DNA from: Pseudofabraea citricarpa
Taxonomy: Eukaryota > Ascomycota > Leotiomycetes > Helotiales > Dermateaceae
DNA length: 64,000 bases
Assembly: GCA_029641185.1 (NCBI GenBank)
Contig: JAPWGK010000001.1
Span: forward strand, 384,501-448,500
Direction: 5' to 3'
Program-made: the position numbers and the translations under genes
Notes under the pieces: generated by a model
What the model saw: only the letters and a program-made list of their open reading frames with translations
Told to the model about the DNA's origin: nothing
The model's database searches: none
In this document: piece by piece, positions 1-11,312 of the stretch
How positions within the stretch are numbered: the stretch's first letter is position 1
Layout: each line of letters opens with the position of its first letter

Positions 1-339
1 ACTTGCGATTCTTCAATTATCATTCTGGAATGCTTCAAAGCTACCTTATCCTAAAGGAGAACAGGATCTTGATATATCTCGAATGGTTCATAGGACTATA
101 AACCTGTAGCGCGAAGTAGATGTTTAAGCGAGCAGTGCTAAGGGGTTGCCGAGAAGCCAGTCATTAGCAGGAACCTAAGGTAGCACAAAGCGCAGCCAAC
201 AGCGCGCGCTACGCCACATGCCAGCATAAAGCGAACGACACCTCATGCAACAACCAGGTAACAACAACAACAACAACCGCAAAAAACATACGCTCAATCC
301 TCCACCTCAGGTGATTTTCACTTCCTCGAACCTGCATCA
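1..339. other. Upstream region of the MAPEG-like gene
   Basis: No gene is visible. An AAC-rich run near 261-277 precedes the start codon at 340 and probably belongs to the 5' untranslated leader. Confidence 0.5.
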
Positions 340-758
340 ATGGCGACTACGAACTACTCCGTCTACGGCATCCCGGCCTACTTCATCCTGACCATGGTCC
401 CGCACGGGTAAGCCAAGCCAAGCCAGCCATCCCCGCTCGCTCCCTCCCTCACCCCGTTCTTTCTTTCTGCTGCCCCTGTGCAAGAAACGCTAAAGACGAG
501 AAAGATATGCGCTGCGGAAAGTCGCATCGGCGCTCAACGGCGGCTTCAAGGGGTACGACAACCGCAACCCGCGCTCGGCGGCGTCGATGGAGTCCCTCAA
601 GCGACAGGTGCCAGCGGGGACGTTCGCCGTGTACGAGCGAGCCGAGGCGGCGCACAAGAACGGGATGGAGAACCTGCCTCTGATGACGACGGCCATCATC
701 CTCGGTATCTCCTCTCTCTCTCTCTCTTCTTTGTCTTTCTTTTTCTGATTGCGTGGCT

Positions 759-804
<46 letters not shown>

Positions 805-1036
805 ACATCTACTCCCGAAAGGTAACTTGGCCAAGTTATCACCCCGCACCCTCAATACTACCGTCGCGTGCTACTTGCTCTCCAGAGCCGTCTACACGTA
901 TGTCTACGTCACGGGAGCGACGCGGAAGAGGAGTCTTCTTCGTACGGCCGTTTGGAATCTCGGCGCTGGCTTGTGCCTGTTTCTTATCGTCAAGGCTGCT
1001 GCTAAGTTGAGGGATCTGGAGTCGCTGAGCCTTTAG
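340..1036 (+). CDS. MAPEG-family membrane protein
   Basis: Three exons (340-407, 505-704, 822-1036) give a 160-residue protein. Joining exon 1 to exon 2 restores a His-Gly-Tyr-Ala stretch after the first transmembrane helix, followed by a Tyr-Asp-Asn-Arg-Asn-Pro-Arg motif typical of MAPEG proteins, then a central helix ending Ile-Leu-Gly-Asn-Leu-Ala and a C-terminal hydrophobic helix. About 150 residues and four membrane segments match the family, whose members act in glutathione and eicosanoid-type metabolism in internal membranes; the substrate here cannot be told. The start at 340 is the first ATG giving a hydrophobic N-terminal helix. Intron 2 holds a long GT microsatellite. There is no evident functional link to the next gene. 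Confidence 0.85.
761..801. repeat. (GT)n microsatellite inside an intron
   Basis: About twenty uninterrupted GT dinucleotides lie in intron 2 of the MAPEG-like gene, about 20 nt before its 3' splice site. A short TC run (about 710-730) sits at the intron's 5' end. Length polymorphism here could influence splicing; this is inference. Confidence 0.95.
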
Positions 1037-2013
1037 GAAGTGCCTGCAGGCTCTGGTTTGTTTTGTTTTGCTTGTTCTTGCTGAAGCGCCGCCGCTTGGG
1101 TATCGATATCCCGACTCGTTTGGCATTCATGTATTGTTAACTATGGGGATTGAAGGGGTGCGATAGGTGATGTCGTGTGACCTTGGTCTGGATTATAACT
1201 CCCCTCAGCTGAGTTTGGCTTGTGAAGATGTCTGCGATAGACATGATGAGAGGGAAATATCAAAATTACTACTCTACTCAGAATAATCAATAAGCAGATC
1301 TTTGTTCCGGTTCGAAAATTGAGATATCTCCCTGTATATTTCTAACCTTGGTTGCAAAGGTCCCGTCGCCCTGAATCCTGCAGTGGATCGCTAACAAAAG
1401 CAACCGCTCGAGAAGAATAGCAAGCTGGATGTTTCAAAGGGAAACTCTGCCACAGCATGGCAATGCTGCGTAGAGAGTTTTGTTTCTATGCAAGGTAGAA
1501 TCAAGAAAAGATATTGAGAGGAGATCTAAGATGGATTGTGCTGTATAGTAGATTTCTTCCCCACCCCCATTGACTCTGCTAGTTCATAGGGAATGAGGAC
1601 ACAGCTCTTTGTCCTGTTGCCCTGTATCAATTAAGGTACTTCAATCTGCTTGGCTCCTTGCAACTGATTTAGCTCCTCTGGTTGATGAAGGCATAGAAAA
1701 GTACCGAAGGATCCAGTAATGAAAGTGTGAAGTATCTCATGGAGCGGGATATTTGGTAACTTAGTAACTAAAAAGCGCTTAGTGACTTATCAAATTGAAA
1801 TTACATCTTGGAACAGCTGACTTGTGCCTGAGCTCAAGAGTCTAGCTCTCGTTGAGGAATGCAAAGAGTTACGAGTATGCAGGGCGGAGTATTACGAAAC
1901 GAGAGTCTTCTTAGCGAGAAAATATAAATTCGAGAGATATACACTGGCACAGATCGCTTGCTTCCATACTAGACAAAAAAAAAATACACATCACGAGGCT
2001 CCTTCACAACTTC
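1037..2013. other. Intergenic, between two converging genes
   Basis: This is the shared 3' region of the MAPEG-like gene (+) and the first dioxygenase gene (-). The composition is unremarkable and I see no gene, RNA or repeat. Confidence 0.5.
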
Positions 2014-3310
2014 TCACATAACGCCGATAGGTCTCGGGCCCGTCGGGGCATCACTCGCGCCCAAGTTCGCCTGATGCATACTCCTCGATCCATAGCTATC
2101 GGGATAATCGACCGCGGAATGGAAGACGCTCCAGTTATCCCACATGCCCACATCGCCCTCCTCCACTGGCGCCATCAGGATATACTCCGGCCGGAGGATA
2201 CGGCTCTGCCAATTATGCAGGATCTCGCGGATCTTGACGACGTCGGAGATCTCCTCGACGGCGGAGGTGGGCGTGGGCTTGATGAACAGCTTGCGTGCTA
2301 CGATGCCGTGGACCTGCAGCGCTTTCCGCCCGTCGGCTGTGTTCCACACCATTGGGTACGTCTTGATGAAGTCGGGGTTCCACTCGGGCATTTCTTCCAT
2401 GGTGTGCTCTCTTCCCTGTTGGTTCGGCAAGTTAATGATGAGTTCTTCTTCTTCTTCTTTGTAGGCAACGAAAGTGGTTGTGATATATACCTGAGTGACT
2501 AATCCCATCCCGTTCGAGTTTCCCTTGCAGTTCTCAATCCACATATACGGAAACGGCGCATACTCGACCCAGCTGTTCTCGGCTAACATCTTCTCCTCGT
2601 CGCTCAGTAGTTCATACAGCTGGATATTGCTGACAAAGGCCGTTAGTCCCGGTTTGGTGTTCATCTTCAATCCACTCCCGTCATCCCAGTTGACTGTGAT
2701 ATCAGGCCCGACGGGGGCTTTTACACATCGTAGAGCGGTAAAGTGTGGCGGTTCGCGCTCGTATAGAGGGGCGTCCATGTGCCAGCGCTGGAACTGCGTG
2801 TTGCCTGCTGCGAAGGCCTCCTCGGATGGTGGATTGGCATGATAGTCATTACTGGCGCCGTGGGCAGTGAAGTTCTTGATGCCGAAGTGGTCATCACCTT
2901 GATAGCCCTTGCCGATAAGTCGGACATTAGGAGCAGCTGGGAGACCATGCACGACGCGTTTCTACTCAACCATCAGTTTTTCATACACAAAATAAGAGAA
3001 GAGGTGGAGGTACCGATAAGAGACCACCGGTCTTGGCAAACTCCTTTACGGTTCCATGACCGTGGACTTGTGGTGCTTTGGGGTCCAGACGTGTGACGAG
3101 CTCCCAGTGCTTCACTGGATCAAGGTTATGTTGATTCTTGATCACGACTACTTGGTACTTGTGAGTTGCCTCTCTCAGAGCTGCTAGCTCCTCATCCGAG
3201 ATATTGTTCAGATCCAAGCCTGTTATCGTTGCTCCGATGGCACATTTTTTCTCTGGACTGTGCTTGATAGGCGTGACAACCATCTCTTCCTTCGTCCGTG
3301 ATGGAGACAT
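2014..3310 (-). CDS. XanA/TauD-like Fe(II)/2-oxoglutarate dioxygenase (copy 1)
   Basis: Exons on the minus strand are 3310-3014, 2961-2491 and 2415-2014, giving 389 residues. The 75-nt intron 2490-2416 is in frame and free of stops, so a naive reading keeps it as a Glu-rich insert; the sister gene at 15551 has no such insert, which supports splicing. The fold is TauD/TfdA. The metal ligands appear to be His160 and Asp162 (Trp-His-Met-Asp) plus His355, with a Ser-Met-His-Gln-Ala-Asn motif near the end. The N-terminal Gly-Ala-Thr-Ile-x-Gly-Leu-Asp-Leu-Asn and the internal Trp-Asp-Asp-Gly-Ser-Gly resemble fungal 2-oxoglutarate-dependent xanthine dioxygenase (XanA, about 370 aa). The substrate is therefore possibly a purine, but other TauD substrates remain open. 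It is divergent from the MFS gene and shares a TCGGCCG-bearing promoter with it. Confidence 0.85.
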
Positions 3311-4042
3311 GATGAAATCGGAGTTTGGTGGATGCGAACCTTGATGTTTGGTGCTATGATCTGGTGGCCTTGATTCTATCAATCCAATGTAGATATATGT
3401 ATTTGCAATAAACTCAACATTGAGCATTACCCCATTGTCAGCATCCCGGCTGGTTATCAGATCCCCAATATCACGTTGTTGTTGTCCTACCATCTGTCGG
3501 CCGGACCCCTCATCTCAAGATAAGCGTACGACGGGAACTACGATACGAACTCGGCCGGTACGGGAATAGAGAAGATTGATCTGGGAGGGATATCCTTTCC
3601 GAGTGCTATGCTAGAATGGGATGTTTATCACTTGAGATCCGAAAACTCTATACCCAATTAAAGTGTTTGAAAACTCAAAGAGAAATACTGTACAGTACTA
3701 TTTTCTTTGGATGAGAGAAACTCGATCATCTGAACCAACAGTTTCAAAGAATTGGCTGCTTAACTACCTATCGAAAGAGACCTACAAAGATGTTGAGATG
3801 GTCTGCCGCCACCCCGCATTCAGCAATTGCCACCACCAACAGCAACTGGAGGCGTAGATAGCCTCACGTGCTCAGATGGACCTTCCCAGCACGGATAAGG
3901 CGGACAGAAGCCGCATCCGTTGATTCGCCCAATTGACGCTCACTAGGAAAGGCCGATAGCCCAGATCGTGTGCAGCGGCCATGACGGCCATGAGGACGGT
4001 GTCGTTGTGCTATCGCCATTGCGCGAGGAGGAGATACAGTCG
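3311..4042. promoter_or_regulatory. Divergent promoter of dioxygenase 1 and MFS transporter
   Basis: This 732-nt spacer lies between two divergent start codons. It carries two copies of the palindromic core TCGGCCGG, at 3497-3504 and 3551-3558. The same core recurs in the other promoters of this block, so both genes are probably controlled by the clustered Zn(II)2Cys6 regulator (inference). Confidence 0.55.
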
Positions 4043-6010
4043 ATGAACATCAGCAGCAATCCCGAGCATCCTGAACCCAGGCGCGAGCCCGCGTCGCGGA
4101 ACGATGGCCTACGACTTGCAACCGTTGACCAGGACCAGGCGGCGGTCGACGGAGGCGAGACAGAAGCGGTGACGCTGTTGAAGAAGAATGAGAAGAAGAA
4201 GAAGGCAGATGAAGAGGTTACTTGGAGGTCCCTGCCGCACCGAAGTCAATTGATTGTCCTCACCCTGGCTCGATTGTCCGAGCCACTCGTGCAGACTTCA
4301 TTACAGGTAAGTTTCGGGTGCGGGGAGTTTGAGTGCGTGGGATGCTGGCTAACTTTATATCGTCTTCCGTAGGCGTACATGTTCTACCAGCTCAAATCTT
4401 TCGATGAGAGTCTTCCCGATTCAGTCATTGCGACACAGGCGGGGCTTATGGCGAGTAGCTTTACCGGGGCCCAGTTCCTGACGGCCATGATGTGGGGTCG
4501 AATATCTGATTCGGAGAGAGGAGGACGGAAGATGGTTCTGATGATTGGGTTGATCGGAACAAGTAGGTTCAGGTGTCACAGATCGCTTGGGACCGAGCAT
4601 TGACTTTCTGTAGTGTTGTCGTGTATCGGATTTGGATTTTCGAAATCATTCTATCAAGCGATTACCTTCCGAACCCTGGGTGGAGCTTTGAATGGAAATA
4701 TTGGTGTGATGCGGACAATGGTATCAGAGATTGTCCAAGAGAAAAAGTAGGTCTTCACAGAATTGAGGTTGAGTTTGGCTAACGAGATTAATAGATACCA
4801 ATCAAGAGCCTTTTTACTATTTCCCATGACCTTTAATGTTGGAGTTATCATTGGACCAATTCTTGGAGGTCTCATGGCAGATCCAGCAGGAAGTTATCCA
4901 AAAGTCTTCGGAAATATAAAGTGGCTCAAGAAATATCCATATGCGCCACCGAACATCCTGAGTGCGTTTTTCTTGTTCTGTGCCTCGCTTGGAATATTCT
5001 TTTGCCTGGCAGAAACGTTGGATTCCATACGTCACAAAGAGGATCTGGGTACTAAGTGTGCACGGAAAATCGGCGAGCTCTTTCGTGGTCGGCAAAGCGA
5101 GGAGTCTTCCCATGCATATATGGCCATTTCGGGTCACGACCAAGAAACTGATGTGGAGATGTCACCAGTCACAACAGAGCGCAAGCGAAAGCGAGCCATC
5201 CCACGCTGGAAACAAAAACTGCCTTTCCGCAGGATATTTACCTACAACGTGGTGTGTACCTTGGTGGCGCATACGCTGATGGCTTGCCATCTTGGCGCCT
5301 TCAACAACCTCTGGTTCGTCTTCCTCTCGACACCCGTCGCGAACCCAGCACACCCAAACCCGCCCGACTTCCGACAGAGGCTCCCATTTATCTTTACAGG
5401 TGGGCTGGGCATGCCACCTCGCGACGTAGGATTTGCCATGGCAATTCTAGGCGTCATTGGGATCCTGATGCAGCTGTTCATCTATCCAGTCGTCAATGCC
5501 AAATTGGGCACCGTAAAGGCGTGGCGCATCTTTCTGTACTGCTTCCCCATCGCGTACATCCTAGTCCCATACCTGTCGATCATCCCCTCTCGGACTCCCC
5601 CACCGGCGGAGAAAGACGGTTGGTTGTTGTGGTTCTCCCTCTGCTGCGTGCTCTTCATCCAAGTCACAGGCCGCACATTCGCCTTACCGGCCACGACGAT
5701 CCTCGTCAACAACGCCTCTCCACATCCTTCCGTCTTGGGGACAATGCATGGCATCGGGCAGAGCTTGTCGAGTGCTGGCCGCACTATCGGCCCCAGCCTC
5801 GGCGGGACCTTCTATGGCATGGGATTGAAGAGAGGCGTGGTGGGTGCTGTCTGGTGGGGACTCAGCGGTATAGCGATTGTGAACTGCGTAGCGAGCAATT
5901 GGGTGCGCGAGGGCGATGGGCACGAGATTGTCCTGGACGGCGACGATGAGGCTGAGGCGGAGTTTCAACGTGGTCAGCTGGATGCCGTCGAGCGTGTACG
6001 CGATGATTGA
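4043..6010 (+). CDS. MFS transporter (DHA1-type, YCR023C/ZIFL-like)
   Basis: Four exons (4043-4306, 4373-4562, 4614-4746, 4795-6010) give 600 residues. After a hydrophilic, Lys/Glu-rich N-terminus comes the first helix, then a Met-Met-Trp-Gly-Arg-Ile-Ser-Asp loop typical of MFS motif A, and an Arg-Thr-Leu-Gly-Gly-Ala-Leu-Asn-Gly-Asn stretch characteristic of the YCR023C/ZIFL branch. Helix 5 has a Gly-Pro-Ile-Leu-Gly-Gly motif. A long basic cytoplasmic loop separates the two halves and the C-terminus is acidic. It probably works as a plasma or vacuolar membrane antiporter; the substrate is unknown. The ATG at 4043 is chosen because the in-frame extension upstream begins with GTG. Its divergent arrangement with dioxygenase 1 suggests export or import of that pathway's compound. 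Confidence 0.9.
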
Positions 6011-7177
6011 TTGATTAGATGAAGCTTGGGTAGGTAGGTAGATCAGGATGAGTTTATGGTTAGATGACCGGCCCGCACTCTTGCTTATGTCTGTGTCTAT
6101 AGAAGAATGCAGTATTTTAGAGGAGGACGAAAGAGGAGAGGAGAGGGGAGGAGAGGAGAGGGGAGGAGAGGAGAGGTTATATAGAATTGCAAGCACACAC
6201 GTACAAATCCAATCTTTGGAAACCCAGATCCTGGGAATTCGACATTCTTTCTCTCTACAGAACCCTCTTCTCTTATCATCTTTTTTCAAGTACATTTATT
6301 TTCTCGAAATCATATAACTACTAAGTTACCTACTACTACCGAAACCAAACTATAAATCATCCTAGACAACTACCCTACTTCCAACTTGGTTAGATTAGAA
6401 AAAATAGGAAGAAAGAAAGAAAGAAAGAAATCTGCCTCACCTACCTACCCGGATACTACATAAATACGTACATACACACCACAACACTCAGTACACGTGC
6501 AGTAGATCCGCAGCCGTCGGTTCTCTTGGCACTTTCTTGGCTTTTTTTCTTTTCTTGGCGTAGCGTAGCGTAGTGGGGAGGAAGAGTGGTGAGGGGTTTC
6601 TTTTTTAGCTTCTCTCTTTCTTTCTTTTTAGCTTTTCTCTTTCTTTCTTTTTTTTTGGTTTGTATTTCTGTACGTACATTAGGGGTTGAGAGGTATTGCA
6701 GTAGTTAGTTACCTAGGTTCTGTACTACTTAGCCTACAGATGGATAGGACCTTACGTATGTACGTCAAGCGACGACAGACAAAAGACGGACGGACGGAGG
6801 GAGCCGACGTTGAGATTATTGGATCGTTGGAATGTTTGTACGACGATACCTCGTTTTTACTTCGACGACAGTCGTTCTAAGAATCATGTTTTTGTCTACC
6901 TACAAGTATAAGGGCAAAAGAAAAATCACTTCAAGTTCAAGGGACAGAAGCGAGATTTGATGTACTGTGTGGGTATAATTTGTCTTCTCTTTCTCTCGTC
7001 TCTCTAATTACCTAATTAATCAATTACTGCTCTGCTCTGCTCTTTCTTCTCTCGGTATGATGCCATGGCAGTAATGGTAGAATAAGAACATGTACGTATC
7101 AATCCGTCTGTCATCATAAGTCCTCGCGCGGCGTGATCCAATCCCCTTTCTCTCCCCTTCGTATAATATCTACCTCC
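6011..7177. other. Intergenic, rich in simple repeats
   Basis: This is the shared 3' region of the MFS gene (+) and the small GPI-type gene (-). It has a purine-only GGA/GA tract (6131-6176), a GAAA run near 6412-6430, and pyrimidine tracts around 6600-6655. No gene is evident. Confidence 0.6.
6131..6176. repeat. Polypurine GAGGAGAGGG-type tandem tract
   Basis: An imperfect tandem of GGAGAG/GGGGAG units, all purine on the plus strand, lies 120 nt after the MFS stop codon. Such mirror-like tracts can adopt unusual DNA structure. Confidence 0.85.
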
Positions 7178-7785
7178 TTACAGCGCAATCATGACACCGC
7201 CGAGTCCCACCGCCAACATACCAGCAACGAGTCCACCCTTAGCCATGGTGGGCGCGGCATTAGCACTCTCGGTAGCCGTCGACGTGCCCGTAGCAGCAGC
7301 ACCAGCACTTGTTCCCGAGCCCGTCGTAGCAGCGGTGCCCGTCTGCGAAGGGGTGGCGAGCGTGATGCTATCCGTGAAGCCGTTCGCGCTGAGGATGCTC
7401 ACCTCGGCCGTGTACACGCTGCCGAAGAAGCTCTGCCACTGCGTGGGGAGCGCCTCGAGGAAGTCCGATGCCGGCGTCTCCTGCGCGAGCAGCTGCGACT
7501 CCAGCGATTGCTGGAAGGCTGACAGCGTCGCGAGGCCTGCTGTGTTGTCGGCGACTTCTGTCACGATCGACAGGAAGGCTGTCTCGGTTGCTATATCTTC
7601 GAGGTAGGACTCTAGCGCTTCGACGGCGGCTGTGGTTTGCCTGTTGGGTTTGTGTTAGTTGCGTCTTCTTGATAGAGGAGGATGGGCAATGGGAGAGGGT
7701 GTACGAACGAGCCGGTTTGTGGTTCAGGTGCTGCGAGGGCAACGGCGGCGAGAGCACCGGCTGTGAGGAGAGTGGTGAAACGCAT
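7178..7785 (-). CDS. Small secreted GPI-anchor-type protein
   Basis: Two exons (7785-7709 and 7640-7178) give 179 residues. The intron uses a GTTCGT donor, a hexamer also used in the neighbouring permease gene, and the lengths sum exactly in frame. The N-terminus is a clear signal peptide (Met-Arg-Phe then a Leu/Ala core, cut near residue 19), followed by a helical middle section, an Ala/Thr/Gly/Ser-rich stretch and a terminal hydrophobic tail, which is the layout of GPI-anchored surface proteins. I recognise no domain. It lies inside the transporter/dioxygenase block, with one TCGGCCG site about 260 nt upstream of its start, but a functional link is unproven. Confidence 0.75.
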
Positions 7786-8725
7786 GGTGTCTGTAAATTC
7801 TTTTTGGGATGTGATGTAGTAGGTGAAGATGTTTTTGTTTTCTCTCGGAAGTATAGCAAAGAGCTGATGATGGGGTTTGTTGGAGATGTTTTGCGGAGTT
7901 GTGTTTTCCTGAAGGGGGGGGATTGATGGATCTTAAATAGGTAGCAGCAGCAGAGCAGAGAAGAGCACAAAGATATGTAGAGTAGGTACCTAGGTAACTG
8001 CACTTTCCCTAGCTCACAGGTAAGACTCACTCGACTAGAGTACTCGGCCGTGTCTATTTAGGGGAAGCACCGCCGTCCATGTCCATTTGCAGCCCTTCAG
8101 CCTGTACTTTCGTACTTTCTCCTTGTTCATGGCTTTTCCGTGCCGCACACCAACATGTCCAGCTCATTCAAGACCCATGCAGCTGGCCCCTGACCGGCCA
8201 TCGTCTATTGGTCCAACCCGCTGAGAGGGCTGAGAAGGCGGTCGGGATTTATGTCACTAGCATTCCTGGCTGTCCTGGCCTGCATGGAAACGAGGCTGAT
8301 TGCCTTGGGTTTGACGTCAAAATGCCTTGAGGCTTCTTTGTCGAAGAAAACAGGTGACTGACTCTAATAGAGAGAGATGGACGTTTGCAGACCCCATCGA
8401 CAGTATCTCACCTGCACATTCCTCCAACATCAAAGAATTCTTGACGTATAGCATGATGCTATCTGTGCTTGGCTTGGTGATCCCCTCTTTCAGCTCGGCG
8501 GTTGGCAAAACTCTTGTGGTTGATGTACAATTTAAGCTTTCCGGGAGGGGCTCAGGGGTTAGATTAGATGGAAAAGATGGGCTGCTGCCTGAGAAATCAT
8601 GCCTCCACGTGATCGAGGACGGCGGCTTGAGGCGGCTTGGAATTGGTGCTCGGCACGGCAATACGGCAAGCCTACTTTGATACTGGCTACAACAATTATT
8701 CTACCGCAAGTCCAGTCGTGATTCC
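7786..8725. other. Intergenic, promoter side of the small GPI gene
   Basis: Contains one TCGGCCG core at 8044-8050. I found no exon series; several short open frames overlap on both strands without codon or domain signal. Confidence 0.45.
8044..8050. promoter_or_regulatory. Candidate cluster motif TCGGCCG
   Basis: A single copy of the core found in the divergent promoters of this block, 259 nt upstream of the small GPI-type gene. Being isolated, it is weaker evidence than the promoters with two or more copies. Confidence 0.35.
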
Positions 8726-10695
8726 TCACATTCTTTTCTCGCCCTCATGGATATTCACGCCTTTCTCGGCATTGCTACTGCCCCCATCTACGCTGCCATT
8801 GCCCGAAGGCACCGCCTCCACACTCCCCACATCTCCATGGATCACACTGGGGATAAGCGTGGCTTGGTCCGGAAAGGCTATGTTGAGAAAGTAGTAGATC
8901 ACGCAGCTGGCAATGAACCCATACAGCCAATTGATGGCGAATAGATGGATCAGGGCTTGTGGGATATGCACATTGTCAGGTGTGACCTTGTTGGCTAAGG
9001 CGGGGAGCATAGGAACAATCACGACAATCATGATGGTCAATGATCTCCAGTTCTATCTCACATGTTAGTCGCTTCCAACTTGATTCGACCAGGACAGGAA
9101 CCTACGCATTTCCCATAGATGCCATCTGGATCATACAAGGCCGGCACATCAATCTTCTTCTTCTTGATGAACCAGTAGTCCGTCAACATGATGCCAGCGA
9201 TGGGAGCCATAAATACCGCATATGCGCTCATGAAGTTGAGGAACGTCTTTGCGTTGGCAATGATGATCCAGGGTACCATGGCCCATCCTCCGACAAGGGC
9301 GGCAAAGGTAACTCCACGACGAATATTGAAGTATTTCGGAAACAAGGAAGTGATGTCTAAATCAAAAGTCAATTACAGTCCAAAAAGTACCCACTAACAA
9401 TCGAGGAGCACGAACCATTTCCAAAAGATAACGTGTTGGCAGAGATGTTGACACAAACCTGTGCGAGACACCAGAGCGCAGCGCAGAAGAAGGCCGCAGC
9501 TCGCCCACCACTCGAGCCTTGCCATTCTGCAATGATATCGAGAGGACTCCAGAGAGTCTTCCCATACAGAGGCTGCGAAGCACTGGCCCCCACCACTCCA
9601 AATATACTGACAACGATCTTAAATAAGGGAATAGCTGGTAGTTGTGTGATCTGACTACCGGGCTTTTTGGCAAATCGCGAGAAGTCGGGGATGTTTACCG
9701 CCAGTGTCGAAAACCCTCCCGTAATCGATGTCATGCTTGATAGCCAAAGCCAAGCTCGGGCTGATCCGGTAACGGTGGCTTTCTGATTCCAGAAGTTGGG
9801 TGCATCTTTGGCAGCTACCGCAAGATAGATGACCTACTAAGTGTGAGCACCAGACCACTATTATTAGAACATACTCAACATACCATGCCTAATGCCATTG
9901 GGGGCACAAGAATAGTCTTGGCGAGAAACATCCATTTCAGCTTCTCAGTCTTGATGAACAAGAAGGGCGTTTGTATAACGTGGTAGAGAAAGTAGCTGAT
10001 CAGCCCTTTCGACGTGATACCTGCCGATGCTGGGAGAGAATTGTGGATCAAGGCATACGACGGCCATATTGCTGTGATCATCTGTGTAACGGCTGTCGCT
10101 CCTCCTGCTGATTGGACTCCGAACCAGAACAAAGCAAGAATTCCTCGGGAGACAACGCAGAAGTAGCTGAGCCAGTACCCGTAACTAGCTCTCACTGCAA
10201 TCGGGAAAGGCTGCAAAGAATTAAAACGTGGGAATGAAGGTATTGATATCGTTCATCGTGAAAGCAGTCAAAAAGGAAAGCCTAGTATATATCTGAGGAT
10301 TGATAAATCAGACGTGCTTACAACGTGTAGATCAGCCCCGATGGCTCCATTCATCACGGTTGGTATGGCATTGCACATGGCAGCAACAAAGACAATCCAT
10401 ATAGCATCGCTCGGAGAGAGGCCTAGAGCCACGACAGATGCACCATTTGCCCATGTCGAGTATGTGACGAGGTCAGAAAACCAATAAAGAACAAAGGTAA
10501 TACCGGTCCAGGTTCTTCGTTCAGGCGGCACAGGATCTTGGTCTGTTGAGTCTGAATTAGAACACGGCCGTTCACCCAAGCTGCTATGGTGACTTTACCT
10601 GCGTTACTCCATACCTTCTCGGGTGCAACACTGCTCTTCTGCTTCGGGAGTTTCCAAGTGAAGTTTTGCACAGACTCTTGAACGGCTTGAAACAT
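8726..10695 (-). CDS. NCS1-family permease (Fur type: uracil/allantoin/purine class)
   Basis: Six exons on the minus strand (10695-10599, 10542-10322, 10210-9884, 9833-9416, 9356-9106, 9052-8726) give 546 residues. The first domain begins Asp-Pro-Val-Pro-Pro-Glu-Arg-Arg-Thr-Trp, the Fur-type NCS1 signature. Later features are Asn-Ile-Pro-Asp-Phe-Ser-Arg-Phe-Ala in helix 6, Asn-Thr-Leu-Ser-x-Gly-Asn-Asp in helix 8, and Pro-Lys-Tyr-Phe-Asn-Ile-Arg-Arg-Gly. About twelve membrane helices are expected. NCS1 Fur members are proton symporters for uracil, uridine, allantoin or uric acid; the specific cargo is not resolvable here. Exon 4 ends with a GTTCGT donor. It is divergent from the Zn(II)2Cys6 regulator through a promoter with four TCGGCCG sites, which makes it a likely regulon member. 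Confidence 0.92.
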
Positions 10696-11312
10696 GTTTG
10701 TCGGCGGCGATGAAGTGAAACCGAGTCTTACCACGCAGCTGGAAGCCGGCTGAAGTAATCAACAAGAATTTACCGACTTGAAAGAAGATATACCAGAGAG
10801 CTCTTACCATGCAGCCGTCAGCTTACCTTTGAGTCTTTTCTGATAGGGAGCTGAGACCCCAGACCTGGAGACAATTGGCTATCACAACATTGGGATAGGA
10901 CAGTGTGTACCCAGGGTCAAGATAACCATTCCAGGTTGTGTCGTCCAAGAGATAAAGAAAGAGATAATCGACAAGATAAGGTAGTGATGGTTGTCGAAGT
11001 GCGGGGCGCTCACCTCAGCTGCCTGCACTTGTTGTCACTCAGGCTGCCAGGCACGTCCGCGTCCGTCAGGGCAGATCTCGGCCGGGCCCGGACTTCGGTA
11101 GACGGTTCAGACCAAGTGCACACCACAGCCAGCGACACAGTAAACACTTCACCACTCACTCACCACACCCGGCGCTCCACGTTGTTCTGCATCTCGGCCG
11201 TGTTTGTATATCAACAAACGTGTCGGCCGCTGCGGTCTTTGCACTCGGGGTCCATCCCCAACTGCTCGAAGCCAGACTATTGCACTTAGTCGGCCGTCGA
11301 TGTTCTGGAGCC
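10696..11312. promoter_or_regulatory. Divergent promoter of NCS1 permease and regulator
   Basis: A 617-nt spacer between divergent starts. TCGGCCG cores lie at 11078-11084, 11194-11200, 11223-11229 and 11290-11296, the last 17 nt before the regulator's ATG. The first lies in a 16-mer (11073-11088) that recurs exactly at 15247-15262. Four sites in about 220 nt suggest autoregulation by the Zn(II)2Cys6 protein. Confidence 0.6.
11073..11088. promoter_or_regulatory. 16-mer promoter element, copy 1
   Basis: AGATCTCGGCCGGGCC, containing the inverted CGG/CCG pair without a spacer. An identical copy is found between the hydrolase and dioxygenase 2. Confidence 0.6.

Noticed and set aside
1824..2021. 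65-codon plus-strand frame
   Set aside because: Overlaps the 3' end of dioxygenase 1 and lacks signals.
2014..2952. Dioxygenase 1 as a single 312-residue protein with a GTG start
   Set aside because: Eukaryotic GTG start is unlikely; an upstream exon at 3310-3014 supplies the missing N-terminus in phase.
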